Assembly: GCA_963169765.1 (NCBI GenBank)
Contig: CAUJEN010000184.1
Span: forward strand, 1-64,000
Length of the DNA stretch: 64,000 bases
Direction: 5' to 3'
Source: QWHO01 sp021404945
GTDB lineage: Bacteria > Vulcanimicrobiota > Xenobia > Xenobiales > QWHO01
Shown: positions 50,601 through 58,644 of the stretch, piece after piece
How positions within the stretch are numbered: position 1 is the stretch's first letter
Layout of the letters: each line of letters opens with the position of its first letter
The notes under the pieces: generated by a model
The model's input: the letters and a program-made list of their open reading frames with translations, nothing else
What the model was told of the DNA's origin: nothing
Databases searched by the model: none
Translations under genes and position numbers: made by a program

Positions 50601-50857
50601 TCGCCGATGGTGAGCATCAACCGCTCGACATCGGTCATGCGCACGAATTCGCGCACTTCCTTGCCCAGGATGTGCTTCTCGCTCTTGTCGGTATCCAGCC
50701 ACAGGTAGGCCACGATGGGGAACTCCGACAAAGTGCCGTACTTCTCATAGAAACGCTTGCGCACCCGCAAGATGACATCGCCCCCGGTGCCCCCCAGCCC
50801 GATCAGGATGGTGGGACGGATGCGGATCAGGTCAGCCTGGGCGCCGGGAGTTTCCAT
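47618..50857 (-). CDS. large tubulin-like protein (Tubulin_2 type)
   Basis: 1079 residues, much larger than FtsZ. The N-terminus has an FtsZ/tubulin-type nucleotide-binding opening (TILIGLGGTGGDVILRVRKR). Near residue 190 is the tubulin signature GGTGSG in VTSIAGGTGSGLLLDTAFMI. The remaining 850 residues are helical with coiled-coil stretches (LEEKFGEQEKRLKAEELG) and have no membrane segment. This fits the large bacterial tubulin-like family, whose members often sit beside membrane proteins and have been suggested to act in membrane remodelling. It starts in a TGATG junction with the membrane protein gene upstream. Confidence 0.85.
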   Translation of the reverse strand: METPGAQADLIRIRPTILIGLGGTGGDVILRVRKRFYEKYGTLSEFPIVAYLWLDTDKSEKHILGKEVREFVRMTDVERLMLTIGDTTVITQNLKEPNNAHIDKWWYPGLNALGQMNEGAGQIRAYSRLAFFHHYKTIRAAVTEANTRVRDPHAMERMMHSNILKDQGILAQVEFNQPTNVYLVTSIAGGTGSGLLLDTAFMIKDLFQEGNVTLSSFLVFPDHFGTITNEKMKANAYALLKELNYYKYGSHTFDAEWSLGVTARVPLPPFDYCYVFDNQNAAGQATGGQPGSQELIFELLADSIFKDFSHGEFADHKRSARVNLRQYMNKTYEHAHPRFKQNFIQRYQSFGMSTIMVPHARITTACAYKLATEVVDLWSGQSKASFNQADLPRFVKEDFLPALHLQEDDSKRKNEILFSLLDPGGLADPDKGRNQGLLDELSKWSQEVLRSVERGQLGPRQTLRDFLEEKFGEQEKRLKAEELGAEPEKWGHFPRTIRANLTTLEQRATEDIRKKAFQLVDQKHDSLKYSEAVLNETVEVLRSFVTVFQKKQTDIQDVLVRRQKEATRRLQEVGRYQNRSNLDGRKGIILAYVAERYLESLVGDSRTPGLLRCQLQARVYKEGAELVERLARAIQGSERPDGRRGGGMVDQLTSLARDLEGLKNELLGGFKYFSQKDPQPQALVLYEPTDIESKYYPAYVKGTETVQAVSKAVLKRLERAVTGLAADIAAGRTEEWKRALLTESRNLFSGLKTDFHVVKVLYTTMDEQTRNNHLRQMYSRSAYWATRSGLHGTFQLPEEQIHSMCGLPSAAGMSPSDAAELTGYLNQLKAYLTREVTGKLNFYPIPESSEVIFYQEAGGFPINYMARLTDLRGSYLKLYTNGEPLHIDCNDKKFPDLMVLNQEERRSLEEAYECWVLGCLFDVLEFKGGEYLWQERDGFQMRPHPLGDRHMMLVKLTTGTATREKLYKLVKQRRDAVLSTQDEQEMAAYCALLEHYKREAYGEKWGKVSSESELPFEDMMTVRVLSDEVQHVMESPLVRSLGPEAIGQKAEEVMARAEQFTRRREDGKLALLAATQSKS

Positions 50858-51675
50858 CAGGCCCTGGTGAGCACCACACCGGCGCCGTAACCCGCGCCCA
50901 GCCCGGCCAGACAGCCCCCGCCCACCACCAGGTAGATCGCCACCTGCTTACCCCACAGAATCTTGGGGAACATGTAGAGCCCCGCCCCGCACAAGAGAAC
51001 CAGGCCCAGCCCCAGCAGCACCAGCAAGTTGGAGTATCCCAGCGCGGTGGTGACCTCCATCCGCTTGACTCGCAGCATGCGGGCAAAGAGACTGCGCCCG
51101 AAGAGCACATAGGCCAGCACCACGCCCGCGAGCACGAAGCCGATCAGAAGGCCCCACTCCCAGTTCTGGTTGGGTGCCCGGTCGCGCGGCGTGCTGAGGG
51201 TGCGCGAGCCCACGGTGGAGGGGTCGCCGGCCCGCCAGGCCGTATCGCTCAGAGGGATGACCACGTCCTTGCCCTTGACCTTGTGCAAGAAGACCAGTTC
51301 GTAAAGCACCGGATTGCTGGCTGAATCGGTGAAGGCCACGAAGCGCACGGTGGCCCGTCCGTTCTCGAGCGGAAATTTCACGTAGGGGGCATCTTCCTTG
51401 ACCTCGTAGTCCACGCCGCCGGCACTCAGCACTTCATAATCCTGGATGAACGGGCTTGTCCCTTCGGCGTCCAGGTCGAGCCTCACCCCGATCCAGGCGG
51501 TGCCTTTGGGCATGAGGAAAGGCCGCCGGAACCTGTCCAGCACCCGCACGCTGCCCTCTTCCAGCTTGAAGGTCTCGGGAGGCTCGGGTTGGTCTACGTC
51601 CTGCGCCCGAGCGGGCGCCAGCAGCGCCAACAGCAGCAAGAGCGCCGCAATGACGCGGGGGTTGCGTTTGCTCAC
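50857..51675 (-). CDS. exported membrane protein paired with tubulin-like protein
   Basis: 272 residues. A signal peptide (VIAALLLLLALLAPARA) is followed by a beta-rich extracytoplasmic domain to about 160, then three hydrophobic helices: LLIGFVLAGVVLAYVLFG, LLVLLGLGLVLLCGAGL and IYLVVGGGCLAGLGAGYGAG. The GTG start has no close ribosome site. It is coupled by a one-base overlap (TGATG) to the tubulin-like gene, so it is a good candidate for its membrane anchor, by position. The beta domain has no recognised family. Confidence 0.75.
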   Translation of the reverse strand: MSKRNPRVIAALLLLLALLAPARAQDVDQPEPPETFKLEEGSVRVLDRFRRPFLMPKGTAWIGVRLDLDAEGTSPFIQDYEVLSAGGVDYEVKEDAPYVKFPLENGRATVRFVAFTDSASNPVLYELVFLHKVKGKDVVIPLSDTAWRAGDPSTVGSRTLSTPRDRAPNQNWEWGLLIGFVLAGVVLAYVLFGRSLFARMLRVKRMEVTTALGYSNLLVLLGLGLVLLCGAGLYMFPKILWGKQVAIYLVVGGGCLAGLGAGYGAGVVLTRA

Positions 51676-51695
51676 GCGTGAAAATTCGTCACCTG

Positions 51696-52463
51696 TCAGG
51701 GTGCTCCTTCCCGCGTCGGTCGGGCCGCGATGACGTAGTCGGCCCCGGCCGCCAGCCCTCCGCGTCGCTCCAGGTGGCGCAGGGCCCGCGCTCGCAGGTC
51801 TCTTTCCACTGCGCCCAGGGCTCGGGCTAGATTGGCCGGTTTCAGGCTCTCAATGGTTCGTCGGGTCAGGTCGAGCTCTTCCTCGACGAAGCGCCGGGCA
51901 TACACGATGGGATAGAGGCGGCTCTCGCGCACCTCAAAGCCCGACCTGCGCAGGGCTTCCAGCGTCCAGGCCAGGGGATACTCCCGGTGGGGGCGCTGGC
52001 CCGCCAGGAGGTGGCAGGCGTCTCGGAGGCGGGCGATCTCCAGCACCAGCTTCTCATCCTCGCTGGAGGGCGGCTCGGGATAGGGCTCCAGACCGACCAC
52101 GTAGAGCCGTTTGCCCACCAGGGGATGGAGCCGGCGAAACAGGTCATCCTGGCGGTAAGGGGCCCAGCGGTCCAGCGCGCCCAGCAGATAGTCGGCCACG
52201 ACCGTGTCGAAGCGCTCGCCCTCGAGCAGGCCCGGCTCAGCCCAGTTCCCGGTGAGGAAGCGGTCGAAAGGGCGCAGCTTCGGGGCGAAGTCGGTGCGCA
52301 GCTGGCGGGCCCAGGTCGCGTCGCCGGTCACGCCGGTGAAGCTGGCCAGGGGCAGGCCCAGAAGCCAGGAGGCCGAGCCCCAGCCCGTGCCGGCATCCAG
52401 CACGTGACCCCACGGCTCGGCTCCTTGCAGCTCTGCGAGATAGGCAAAGAGCGGATCGGACAA
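51696..52463 (-). CDS. SAM-dependent methyltransferase
   Basis: 255 residues. Motif I reads HVLDAGTGWGSASWLLGL and the post-II acidic region FDTVVADYLLGAL, typical of class I Rossmann methyltransferases. No substrate-specific part is recognised. The start is a TTG four bases after the stop of the upstream CHAP gene, and the membrane gene begins 20 bases after its end, so it belongs to the same reverse-strand run as the tubulin-like operon. Confidence 0.8.
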   Translation of the reverse strand: MSDPLFAYLAELQGAEPWGHVLDAGTGWGSASWLLGLPLASFTGVTGDATWARQLRTDFAPKLRPFDRFLTGNWAEPGLLEGERFDTVVADYLLGALDRWAPYRQDDLFRRLHPLVGKRLYVVGLEPYPEPPSSEDEKLVLEIARLRDACHLLAGQRPHREYPLAWTLEALRRSGFEVRESRLYPIVYARRFVEEELDLTRRTIESLKPANLARALGAVERDLRARALRHLERRGGLAAGADYVIAARPTREGAP

Positions 52464-52466
52464 GCT

Positions 52467-53180
52467 CTAAATCGGCATGAACACGCGGAAACTGGTTCCG
52501 TAGTTGGTGATCTGGTTGCGTAGCAGGTCACTGGCTTCTTTGCCGTTGCCCAGCGCGATGCTGATGTGCCCGTGCGGATGGCTCGCCCCCTTATCCCAGA
52601 CGACGATGGCGCCCGGGGGCAGCTTCGGGAGGTCGGCCTGGGAAACCTTGATCTCTTTCACCTTGGGGTTCTTGGCCAGCTGGTCGGCGGCCATGTAGGC
52701 GCTGGCGCCGCTGGTGTTGATACCGACCTTGGCCAGGGCTCGGCCGGCGTCGCGGAAGCACCAGCCCCCGTTGCTGTCGCCGTTGGTGGCTTCTTTCTGG
52801 GCTTCGGCGGCCAGCCGGCGGCCGGTCTCGGTGCCGCCCTGGAACTGGGAGGCGTCCACCGCGCCGCCGCCGGCCCCCGTCCCCGTTCCTGTTCCTGTTC
52901 CCGTTCCCGTTCCTGTGGGTGCAGGCGGGGCGCCTGTCGAGGCGGGGGAGGCACCGCCCAGCGGGGAGGGGGAGCCCCCCGGCGGGCTCATGAGCTGCAT
53001 CAGAATGCTCAGCATCTGGACCAGCATCTGGCTCTGCAGCATCATCGAGAAGGGATTTTGCATTCCGGAGCAGCCTCCGAGGCAGCGCGCTCCGGCCGCT
53101 CCGGGCGAGAAGGCCGAGAGGCTCGGCGAGAATCCTAAGAGCGGACTACCGAGGGGGGTGAGCTGCTGAAGAGCGTCCAC
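52467..53180 (-). CDS. CHAP/NlpC-like cysteine hydrolase with Gly-Thr linker
   Basis: 237 residues from the GTG at 53180, which follows AGGAGG. The first 65 residues are Met/Leu-rich (MMLQSQMLVQMLSILMQLM), then Pro/Ser and a (Gly-Thr) tract from 90 to 102. The C-terminal 100 residues look like a CHAP-type amidase: C141 in GGWCFRDAGRAL, then GAIVVWDKGASHPHGHISIA, with His205 as likely base. Such enzymes cleave peptidoglycan. No clear signal peptide is present. Only three bases separate it from the methyltransferase start. Confidence 0.72.
   Translation of the reverse strand: MDALQQLTPLGSPLLGFSPSLSAFSPGAAGARCLGGCSGMQNPFSMMLQSQMLVQMLSILMQLMSPPGGSPSPLGGASPASTGAPPAPTGTGTGTGTGTGTGAGGGAVDASQFQGGTETGRRLAAEAQKEATNGDSNGGWCFRDAGRALAKVGINTSGASAYMAADQLAKNPKVKEIKVSQADLPKLPPGAIVVWDKGASHPHGHISIALGNGKEASDLLRNQITNYGTSFRVFMPI
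52875..52916. repeat. hexanucleotide tandem repeat encoding Gly-Thr
   Basis: Seven near-identical CCCGTT/CCTGTT hexamers encode the (Gly-Thr) linker of the CHAP-like protein. The copy number can change without breaking the frame. Confidence 0.7.
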
Positions 53181-53482
53181 GTGACTTCCTCCTGCTTTGG
53201 GTGTCTGAGTGCATCCTAACGCTGCGGGCGGGTCCTGGCAGGAAGTGAATGCTAGCAATTCGTTAAGAACGTTGCCGGTTTGTTGCCGTTGTTTGCGGGC
53301 TGATATGCACGCCCCTCTGGTCTCGCACATTCGCCTGACCGGACGAACGCGCCGGCCGGCAAGGGTCCGGCCACCCGGGTTGTCGTGGAGCGCTGGAAGG
53401 ATGATTTCAACAAGGGTTCTGGGACAACCTGGAGGGAAGCGCCCAGAAGAGAGCCTTCAGCAGGTGACAACCGGACGACGCA
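53181..53482. other. intergenic region of 302 bases
   Basis: No gene seen. It contains 53318-53355, which matches 36542-36579 at 31 of 38 bases, ending in the shared block GACGAACGCGCCGG (one base short of full on one side). Confidence 0.5.
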
Positions 53483-53818
53483 TCAGCGACCCTTAGGGGC
53501 GACCACGTCGCCTTCGGGGTGAGGCCCGGAAGGTTGTGGGGGAGCCGGCTCTCCTCCCAGGGGAACCTGGGGCTGGGGCTGGGCAACGGTTTTGCCGTTC
53601 ACCTGGGGCTCGATCATCATCTCGCCCGGGTAGGGGCCCTCGGGGGTCGGGCAGCTCGAGGGTGTGGCGCTAGGTGTCGGGGTGGTCTGGGCCACAGCAG
53701 GCTGGGGGGCGTAGCTCTTGGCCAGCAACGCGGCGGCTGCCAGGCCCCCGCCGGCAAACAGCATGTCAGCCAGGAACTGACGGCGTTTCTTGCGATCCTC
53801 GGGCTGGCTCATGCTCAT
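53483..53818 (-). CDS. small Tat-exported Pro-rich protein
   Basis: 111 residues. The N-terminus holds a twin-arginine signal (KKRRQFLADMLFAGGGLAAA) ending near AVAQ. The mature part is Pro-, Thr- and Gln-rich without domain (TPTPSATPSSCPTPEGPYPG). Tat export suggests a cofactor or a partner carried folded, but the mature chain looks disordered. AAGGGGAG eight bases before the first ATG at 53818 sets the start. It is divergent from the lipoprotein at 54101 across 282 bases with an inverted repeat. Confidence 0.7.
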   Translation of the reverse strand: MSMSQPEDRKKRRQFLADMLFAGGGLAAAALLAKSYAPQPAVAQTTPTPSATPSSCPTPEGPYPGEMMIEPQVNGKTVAQPQPQVPLGGEPAPPQPSGPHPEGDVVAPKGR

Positions 53819-53954
53819 GGGAAATTCTCCCCTTCTCAGACGGAACCTTTCTCCCCCGGTCGCAAGATGGCCAGACGATCTTCCAGGGTGGCCAGCTCAG
53901 CGTCCGAGATGGCCGCTCCCAAGACCGCCCGGTGGGAACGGTAAGGCTGGCGGA

Positions 53955-53994
53955 CCGGTAACCCCCCTGTTTACCGCTCTGGGAACGTTACCGG
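53955..53994. promoter_or_regulatory. inverted repeat CCGGTAAC...GTTACCGG between divergent genes
   Basis: Perfect 8-base arms with a 24-base spacer and a third half-site-like GTTTACC between them. The position between divergent starts at 53818 and 54101 suits an operator. Confidence 0.4.
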
Positions 53995-54100
53995 CCTGAG
54001 CAGGCGGTATCCCGCCCGGACCGCTCCCGCTTGCTTCAGCGGAAGGCTGCCTGGGACCGACCGCGAACAACTGCGCTCAAAATGCGCTGGGAGGATCTCC

Positions 54101-56377
54101 ATGCGGCTTCAGATCTGGCTCTTGCTCCTGGTTGGACTGCTCTTATCTGCGGGCTGCGGCCACGGCGATCAGCGGTCTGGTGGCGGTGCTACAGCTCCCT
54201 CTGTCGGGGCGCTGCAGCTGCGTTTCGACTTTCCGCCGGCGCGCCTGCCCGCGGGAGTTGCCAGCCTCCAAGTGCAGGCCTTCAATGAGGCCGGCGACCA
54301 GGTCGCCAGCCTGAGTTCGGCCCGCGTGGACCAGCTGACCCTCGAGCTCCCGGTTGCGAAGTACCTGATTCGAGCTCTGTTCTTTGATGCCCAGGGCAAT
54401 TTGCTCGGATTCTCCGACCGCGTGGTCACGATGACCCTGCCTGGTCCCACTGTGCTCGAGGTCGAGGTCATGCTCACCGGGGCCCCGCCGGACTCTACCG
54501 TCCCCGCCGTGGGAACCAGCCCCGCGCAGCTTGCCTTCCTTTTGCATCCTCAGGATGCCGCCTCGGGCACGGCCCAGGATGTGCAGGTTGCTGCGCTGGA
54601 CCCCCAGGGCAACATCGCCCCCTTCACCGGCACCATCAACCTGACTCTGAGCCAGGGGACGGGTGTTCTCTCGGGCACGACGCAGGCGCAGGCCGTCGAC
54701 GGCGTGGCCGACTTCAGCGTGCTGATCGTGGGCCAGGGCGAGCATCGCCTCCAGGCGGCGGCCAACGGTCTCGCCTCGGAGCAGAGCCTTCCTTTCGACA
54801 TCCTGGACCAGGCCCCCGTGGCCACGACGCTGAGCTTCCTGTCCCCCCCGACGACCGGCGCCGTGGGTCAGGACCTGGGCACAATCGGAGTCCAGGTGCT
54901 AGACCAGTTCGGCAACCTGCTGGCCACTGGCACCAACAGCATCACGCTGGGTGGACTGCCCCTCAATGGAACCACAACAGTGAACGCGGTGAACGGCCTG
55001 GCCACCTTTACCGGAGTATCGCCGGCCCAGGCGGGCAATTTCCAGCTGACCGCCACTTCCGATGGCCTGGCCGGGGCGGCCACGCCTCTGACCGTGGACG
55101 CCCTGGTGGCCGATACCCTGAGCTTCGTCACCGTGCCCGCCACGGCGAAGGATAACCAGGCATTCAGCGTCCAAGTGGAGGTCCTGGATCAGTTCGGCGA
55201 CCGCCTCGACACCAGCCAGGCCGTCACGCTGGGACTGAGCTCCGGACCGGCCAGCCTGCGATTGACCGGGACTCTGACCCAGAATGCCGTGAACGGCCTG
55301 GCCAGCTTCAACGTGGCCCTGGCCGACACGGCCGGCACCGCCACGCTGATCGCCACCAGCCCGGGTACGGCCGCGGCGCTCTCCGGGAACATCGTGGTGA
55401 GTCTCTTCCAGGGGCGTCTTTACGTGTCGGAGTCGCCCGACATCGTGGGGAACCCGCTGGCCATTCCCCGGATGACGAGCTTTGTGATGGGGCGTGGAGT
55501 CGGCCCGCTGCTGGACGGAGCGGCGACCCCCGCGACCCGGACCGGCCCACTCGCCCGGCCGGTCAGCCTCTTCATCGACGTGATCAGCAACACGCTCTGG
55601 CTGGCCGATGGGGATGCCGGCCAGGTCCTGATCTTCCTGAACGCCACCACCAACAACGGACCGGCCGATGACAGCCTCGCCGCCGGCGGGTTCCCTCGCG
55701 GAGTCGCCTACGACAACGCCAACGATCGCCTCTTCGTGAGCGAGCAGAGCCTGGGCCAGGTTGAGATTTTCGACAACGCCAGCACGGCCGGACGGACGGT
55801 GCGGGCCACCATTCAGTACGGGGCTCCCACACCGCGGGAAGCCCGGTCGTGCGTCTACGATCCGGCCGCCGATCGCCTGTTCCTCGTGGTCGGCCCCTCC
55901 GGAGCTCTGCCCGGCAAGGTCGACGTTTATGACAACGTCTCCGCCCTGACCGGCCTGGTCGATGGCAACACCAGCGCCGACCGGAGCATTTCCGACGGAC
56001 TGGTGGAGCCGCACGACCTGTTCTACGAGTCGCACACGCGCCGCTTGTATGTCCGCAGCACCGACCCGAACAGCCTGCCGACGAACTTCGAGCCTCAGGT
56101 CCTGATTTACAACGATGCCGATACCACCGACAATCCGACCCGCGCCGCCTTCATTGGCGGATTCAGCATCGGGCTCCAGGGAGGCTCGTCCGGGGTCGTG
56201 GCGGACTGGGAACGCGATGAGCTCTACCTGGCGGACGGCTTCGACCTGGCCACGGGCGGGGTGAGGATCTTTGCCGGGGCCAGCCAGATGAGCGGCAACA
56301 TCGCGCCGGCGCCGGTCAGAACTCTCACCGGCATCGATTCCCCGGCCGGGCTGTCGATCGATCTGACCCGAGATTGA
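54101..56377 (+). CDS. large lipoprotein with Ig-like repeats and C-terminal propeller
   Basis: 758 residues. The lipobox LLSAGC marks a lipoprotein signal. After an initial domain to about 130, three bacterial Ig-like domains follow (about 145-430). Each has the pattern (T)LSF...P...VQVLDQFGNxL...VNGLAxFxV typical of invasin/Big_1-like repeats. The last 320 residues contain NHL/YVTN-type propeller repeats (NTLWLADGDAGQVLIFLNAT, DRLFVSEQSLGQVEIFDN, DRLFLVVGPSG). Probably a surface-exposed structural or binding protein. GGAGGATCTCC before the ATG gives a clear start. Confidence 0.82.
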   Translation: MRLQIWLLLLVGLLLSAGCGHGDQRSGGGATAPSVGALQLRFDFPPARLPAGVASLQVQAFNEAGDQVASLSSARVDQLTLELPVAKYLIRALFFDAQGNLLGFSDRVVTMTLPGPTVLEVEVMLTGAPPDSTVPAVGTSPAQLAFLLHPQDAASGTAQDVQVAALDPQGNIAPFTGTINLTLSQGTGVLSGTTQAQAVDGVADFSVLIVGQGEHRLQAAANGLASEQSLPFDILDQAPVATTLSFLSPPTTGAVGQDLGTIGVQVLDQFGNLLATGTNSITLGGLPLNGTTTVNAVNGLATFTGVSPAQAGNFQLTATSDGLAGAATPLTVDALVADTLSFVTVPATAKDNQAFSVQVEVLDQFGDRLDTSQAVTLGLSSGPASLRLTGTLTQNAVNGLASFNVALADTAGTATLIATSPGTAAALSGNIVVSLFQGRLYVSESPDIVGNPLAIPRMTSFVMGRGVGPLLDGAATPATRTGPLARPVSLFIDVISNTLWLADGDAGQVLIFLNATTNNGPADDSLAAGGFPRGVAYDNANDRLFVSEQSLGQVEIFDNASTAGRTVRATIQYGAPTPREARSCVYDPAADRLFLVVGPSGALPGKVDVYDNVSALTGLVDGNTSADRSISDGLVEPHDLFYESHTRRLYVRSTDPNSLPTNFEPQVLIYNDADTTDNPTRAAFIGGFSIGLQGGSSGVVADWERDELYLADGFDLATGGVRIFAGASQMSGNIAPAPVRTLTGIDSPAGLSIDLTRD

Positions 56378-56755
56378 GGACCGAGCAGATCCCCGGGTCG
56401 TTTCGTTACAGCCGGTTAACCTCGCGGCCCAAAGTGCTCATCACTCTGGTTCCAGATCGGCCAGGTTAGACGTTTATCCTGGTCGCACGAACGGTATCCG
56501 ACTTCGTGCTTGGCAGTGTTCGCCGGCTCTCTGTGCACCGCTGCCTCTGTACCGCGCCAGGCTTGCCCCTGGCCACCTGGGCGGGCGTGGGGATGATGGC
56601 GCTGGCACCGGGTGCGCTGGCGGTCGGCGCGCTCAGGTATCATCGGGCAGACATCCTGGATGCCATCGAGCGCGATCACATCCGAGGCCCATCCACGCCG
56701 TAGCTGAAGCCCCCCGGCTCACAGGGGACCGCCCGCCCGGGCAGAACCCCTCTCC
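56378..56755. other. 378-base region without a supported gene
   Basis: A 65-codon frame at 56506-56703 lacks a start signal and coding character. I see no repeat or strong hairpin. Confidence 0.5.
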
Positions 56756-57349
56756 GTGGAGCACGAAGGACCCATCCTCGAGGCGCTCACCCGCCGCCTG
56801 GGCGAATGCCCCCCCGACTTCCTGGCCGAGCCTCGGCGCCCGGGCGGCCAGGGCAAGATCGACGTGGCCGCGGTGGTCTCCGACCTGCTCGAGGCCATGG
56901 GGGGCTCGCCGCTGACCGACCCCGAGGGCTTCTGCTATCCCAATGCCAGAGCCGTCAACGCGCATCGCAACCGGTTGCGGCTCATCCTGGTGGGGGCCTG
57001 GCTGCTTTTCGCGGGCGAGCTGCGGCGCGTCCCTCAGGCCGCCGAGCGGGCCCGAGAATGGCTCTCCACCCGGATGCAAGAGCTATCGCCTTACGTGCAG
57101 GCCGACCAGCTGGTGCAAGACCCGGATCGACGCGAGGAGTTCGTGCGCCTGGCTCTCAAGGCGCTCGACCTGCGTCCGGCCGGCGAGTCGATCGAGCAGG
57201 CCCAGGACCGGCTGGTGACCCTCAGCTCGGTGGAGCGGGCCCGGGTGGTGAAGGAGGCCCAGGCGGCCGAGCGGCGGGCCCGCGAGATTCGTGAGGAGAT
57301 GGCTCGCAAGGCGGCCGAAGAAGCGGCCGCCGCCTGGGGGCGGGAATGA
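56756..57349 (+). CDS. hypothetical protein coupled to AMP-ligase-like gene
   Basis: 197 residues from a GTG. The N-terminal 150 residues are helical and well ordered (AVNAHRNRLRLILVGAWLLF); the C-terminus is a charged single helix (AQAAERRAREIREEMARKAA). No signal or known domain. The ATGA overlap with the next gene shows it is co-translated with the adenylate-forming enzyme, for which it may be a partner. Confidence 0.65.
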   Translation: MEHEGPILEALTRRLGECPPDFLAEPRRPGGQGKIDVAAVVSDLLEAMGGSPLTDPEGFCYPNARAVNAHRNRLRLILVGAWLLFAGELRRVPQAAERAREWLSTRMQELSPYVQADQLVQDPDRREEFVRLALKALDLRPAGESIEQAQDRLVTLSSVERARVVKEAQAAERRAREIREEMARKAAEEAAAAWGRE

Positions 57350-58644
57350 CCCTGACCCAGGAGGAGCGCTTCCCCCTGCTCGATCAACGCGGGCGCGAGA
57401 CCTTGCTCTGGCTCAGCGAGCACCCGGCCGCTCCTCGCTATAACTACGCCTGCGGCGACATGCTGAGCCAGGAAGGGTTGCGTCGGGTCCAGGCTTACGC
57501 CGCCGATCAGGCGGCCCGGCCGCCCGGCTGGGAGGGCCAACCCGAGTGGCTGGACGAGTTCGCCCGGCGCTGCCTGGCCAGAGTGCCCTTCTACCGGCGT
57601 TATGGAGGCTGGACGGGCGACTTTGAGGGTTTGCCCACCTTCGACCGGCGCGAGCTGGCCCGCCAGCCCTGGGAGTTCGTGAGCGACGACCAGCCGCTGG
57701 ACGAGCTGCTCATGTACTCCACCAGCGGCACCACCGCCAGCAAGATGTGGGTGCTGGCCGATCCGGAGTCGTCCAACAAGTATCTGGTGGCACTCGAGCG
57801 AGCCCTGGCCCTGGCCCAGGTTGCCATCACCGGACGCACCCGGGTGGCCCTGGCCCTGGTGGGCCACCAGGAGAGCACCCTGACCTACCCCTGCGTGTCG
57901 ACCTACTTGGGCCAGGCTGGCTATCTCAAGCTCAACCTCCATCCGGGTCAATGGCACCATCCCGACGACCGGGTGCGCTTTCTGGACGAGTGCCAGGTAG
58001 AGGTCTACTCGGGCGACCCGCTGGCCTTTCTGGAGCTGAAGAAGCTGCCCCTGACGACCCGTCCCAAAGCCCTGGTCTCCACCTCCATGAATCTGTTGCC
58101 GGGGATGCGCACCGAGCTCGAGGGCCATTTCGGCTGCCCGGTGCTGGACCTCTACTCGCTGTGCGAGGCCCGCTGCCTGGCGGTCGATCTGGGCACGGGC
58201 CACCAGGTGCTGACCAATGACCTCTACGTCGAGATTCTCGACGATGAAGACCGCCCGGTTCAGCGGGGCGAGGTGGTGCTGACGGGAGGGCGCAACCCCT
58301 TTATTCCCCTGCTGCGCTACCGAACCGGAGACTACGCCTGGCTCGAAATGCGCGGGCGCACGCCGGTGCTGGTGGGGCTCGAGGGCCGCCAGCCGGTCGC
58401 ATTTCTGGCCAGCGATGGCCGACTGGTCAACAACATCGATGTCACCGAGGTGATGAAGCCGCTGCCCGTGCCCCAGTACCACCTCCACCAGCACGCCGAT
58501 GGCTCGCTGGTGCTGCGCTATCAGGGCGAGGTGGAGGAGGCCGACCTGAGAGGCGCTCTGGAGCCCCTGCTCGGCCACCTCCAAGTGCGCCGCGAGCCAC
58601 TGGAGGGGCGCAAGATGGTGCGCTACACCAGCGACCGATGCTGA
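57346..58644 (+). CDS. PaaK-like adenylate-forming enzyme
   Basis: 432 residues. It resembles phenylacetate-CoA-ligase-type (PaaK/CapK) enzymes: P-loop-like MYSTSGTTASKMWVLA, then KALVSTSMNLLPGMRTELE, then the Tyr-x-x-x-E segment DLYSLCEAR, and RYRTGDYAWLE. Such enzymes activate an acid as AMP ester, often transferring it to CoA. The substrate is unknown. It overlaps the gene before by 4 bases and the PnuC-YdcF fusion after it by 7 bases. Confidence 0.85.
   Translation: MTLTQEERFPLLDQRGRETLLWLSEHPAAPRYNYACGDMLSQEGLRRVQAYAADQAARPPGWEGQPEWLDEFARRCLARVPFYRRYGGWTGDFEGLPTFDRRELARQPWEFVSDDQPLDELLMYSTSGTTASKMWVLADPESSNKYLVALERALALAQVAITGRTRVALALVGHQESTLTYPCVSTYLGQAGYLKLNLHPGQWHHPDDRVRFLDECQVEVYSGDPLAFLELKKLPLTTRPKALVSTSMNLLPGMRTELEGHFGCPVLDLYSLCEARCLAVDLGTGHQVLTNDLYVEILDDEDRPVQRGEVVLTGGRNPFIPLLRYRTGDYAWLEMRGRTPVLVGLEGRQPVAFLASDGRLVNNIDVTEVMKPLPVPQYHLHQHADGSLVLRYQGEVEEADLRGALEPLLGHLQVRREPLEGRKMVRYTSDRC

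Noticed and set aside
48452..50890. 812-codon forward open frame opposite the tubulin-like gene
   Set aside because: It is the antisense shadow of a gene with clear tubulin motifs; its own translation is low-complexity without domains.
52875..52916. Hexamer repeat considered as a CRISPR-like array
   Set aside because: It has no spacers and encodes a Gly-Thr linker in frame.
56506..56703. 65-codon forward frame in the gap after the lipoprotein
   Set aside because: No ribosome site, no recognisable sequence, ends far from any operon partner.
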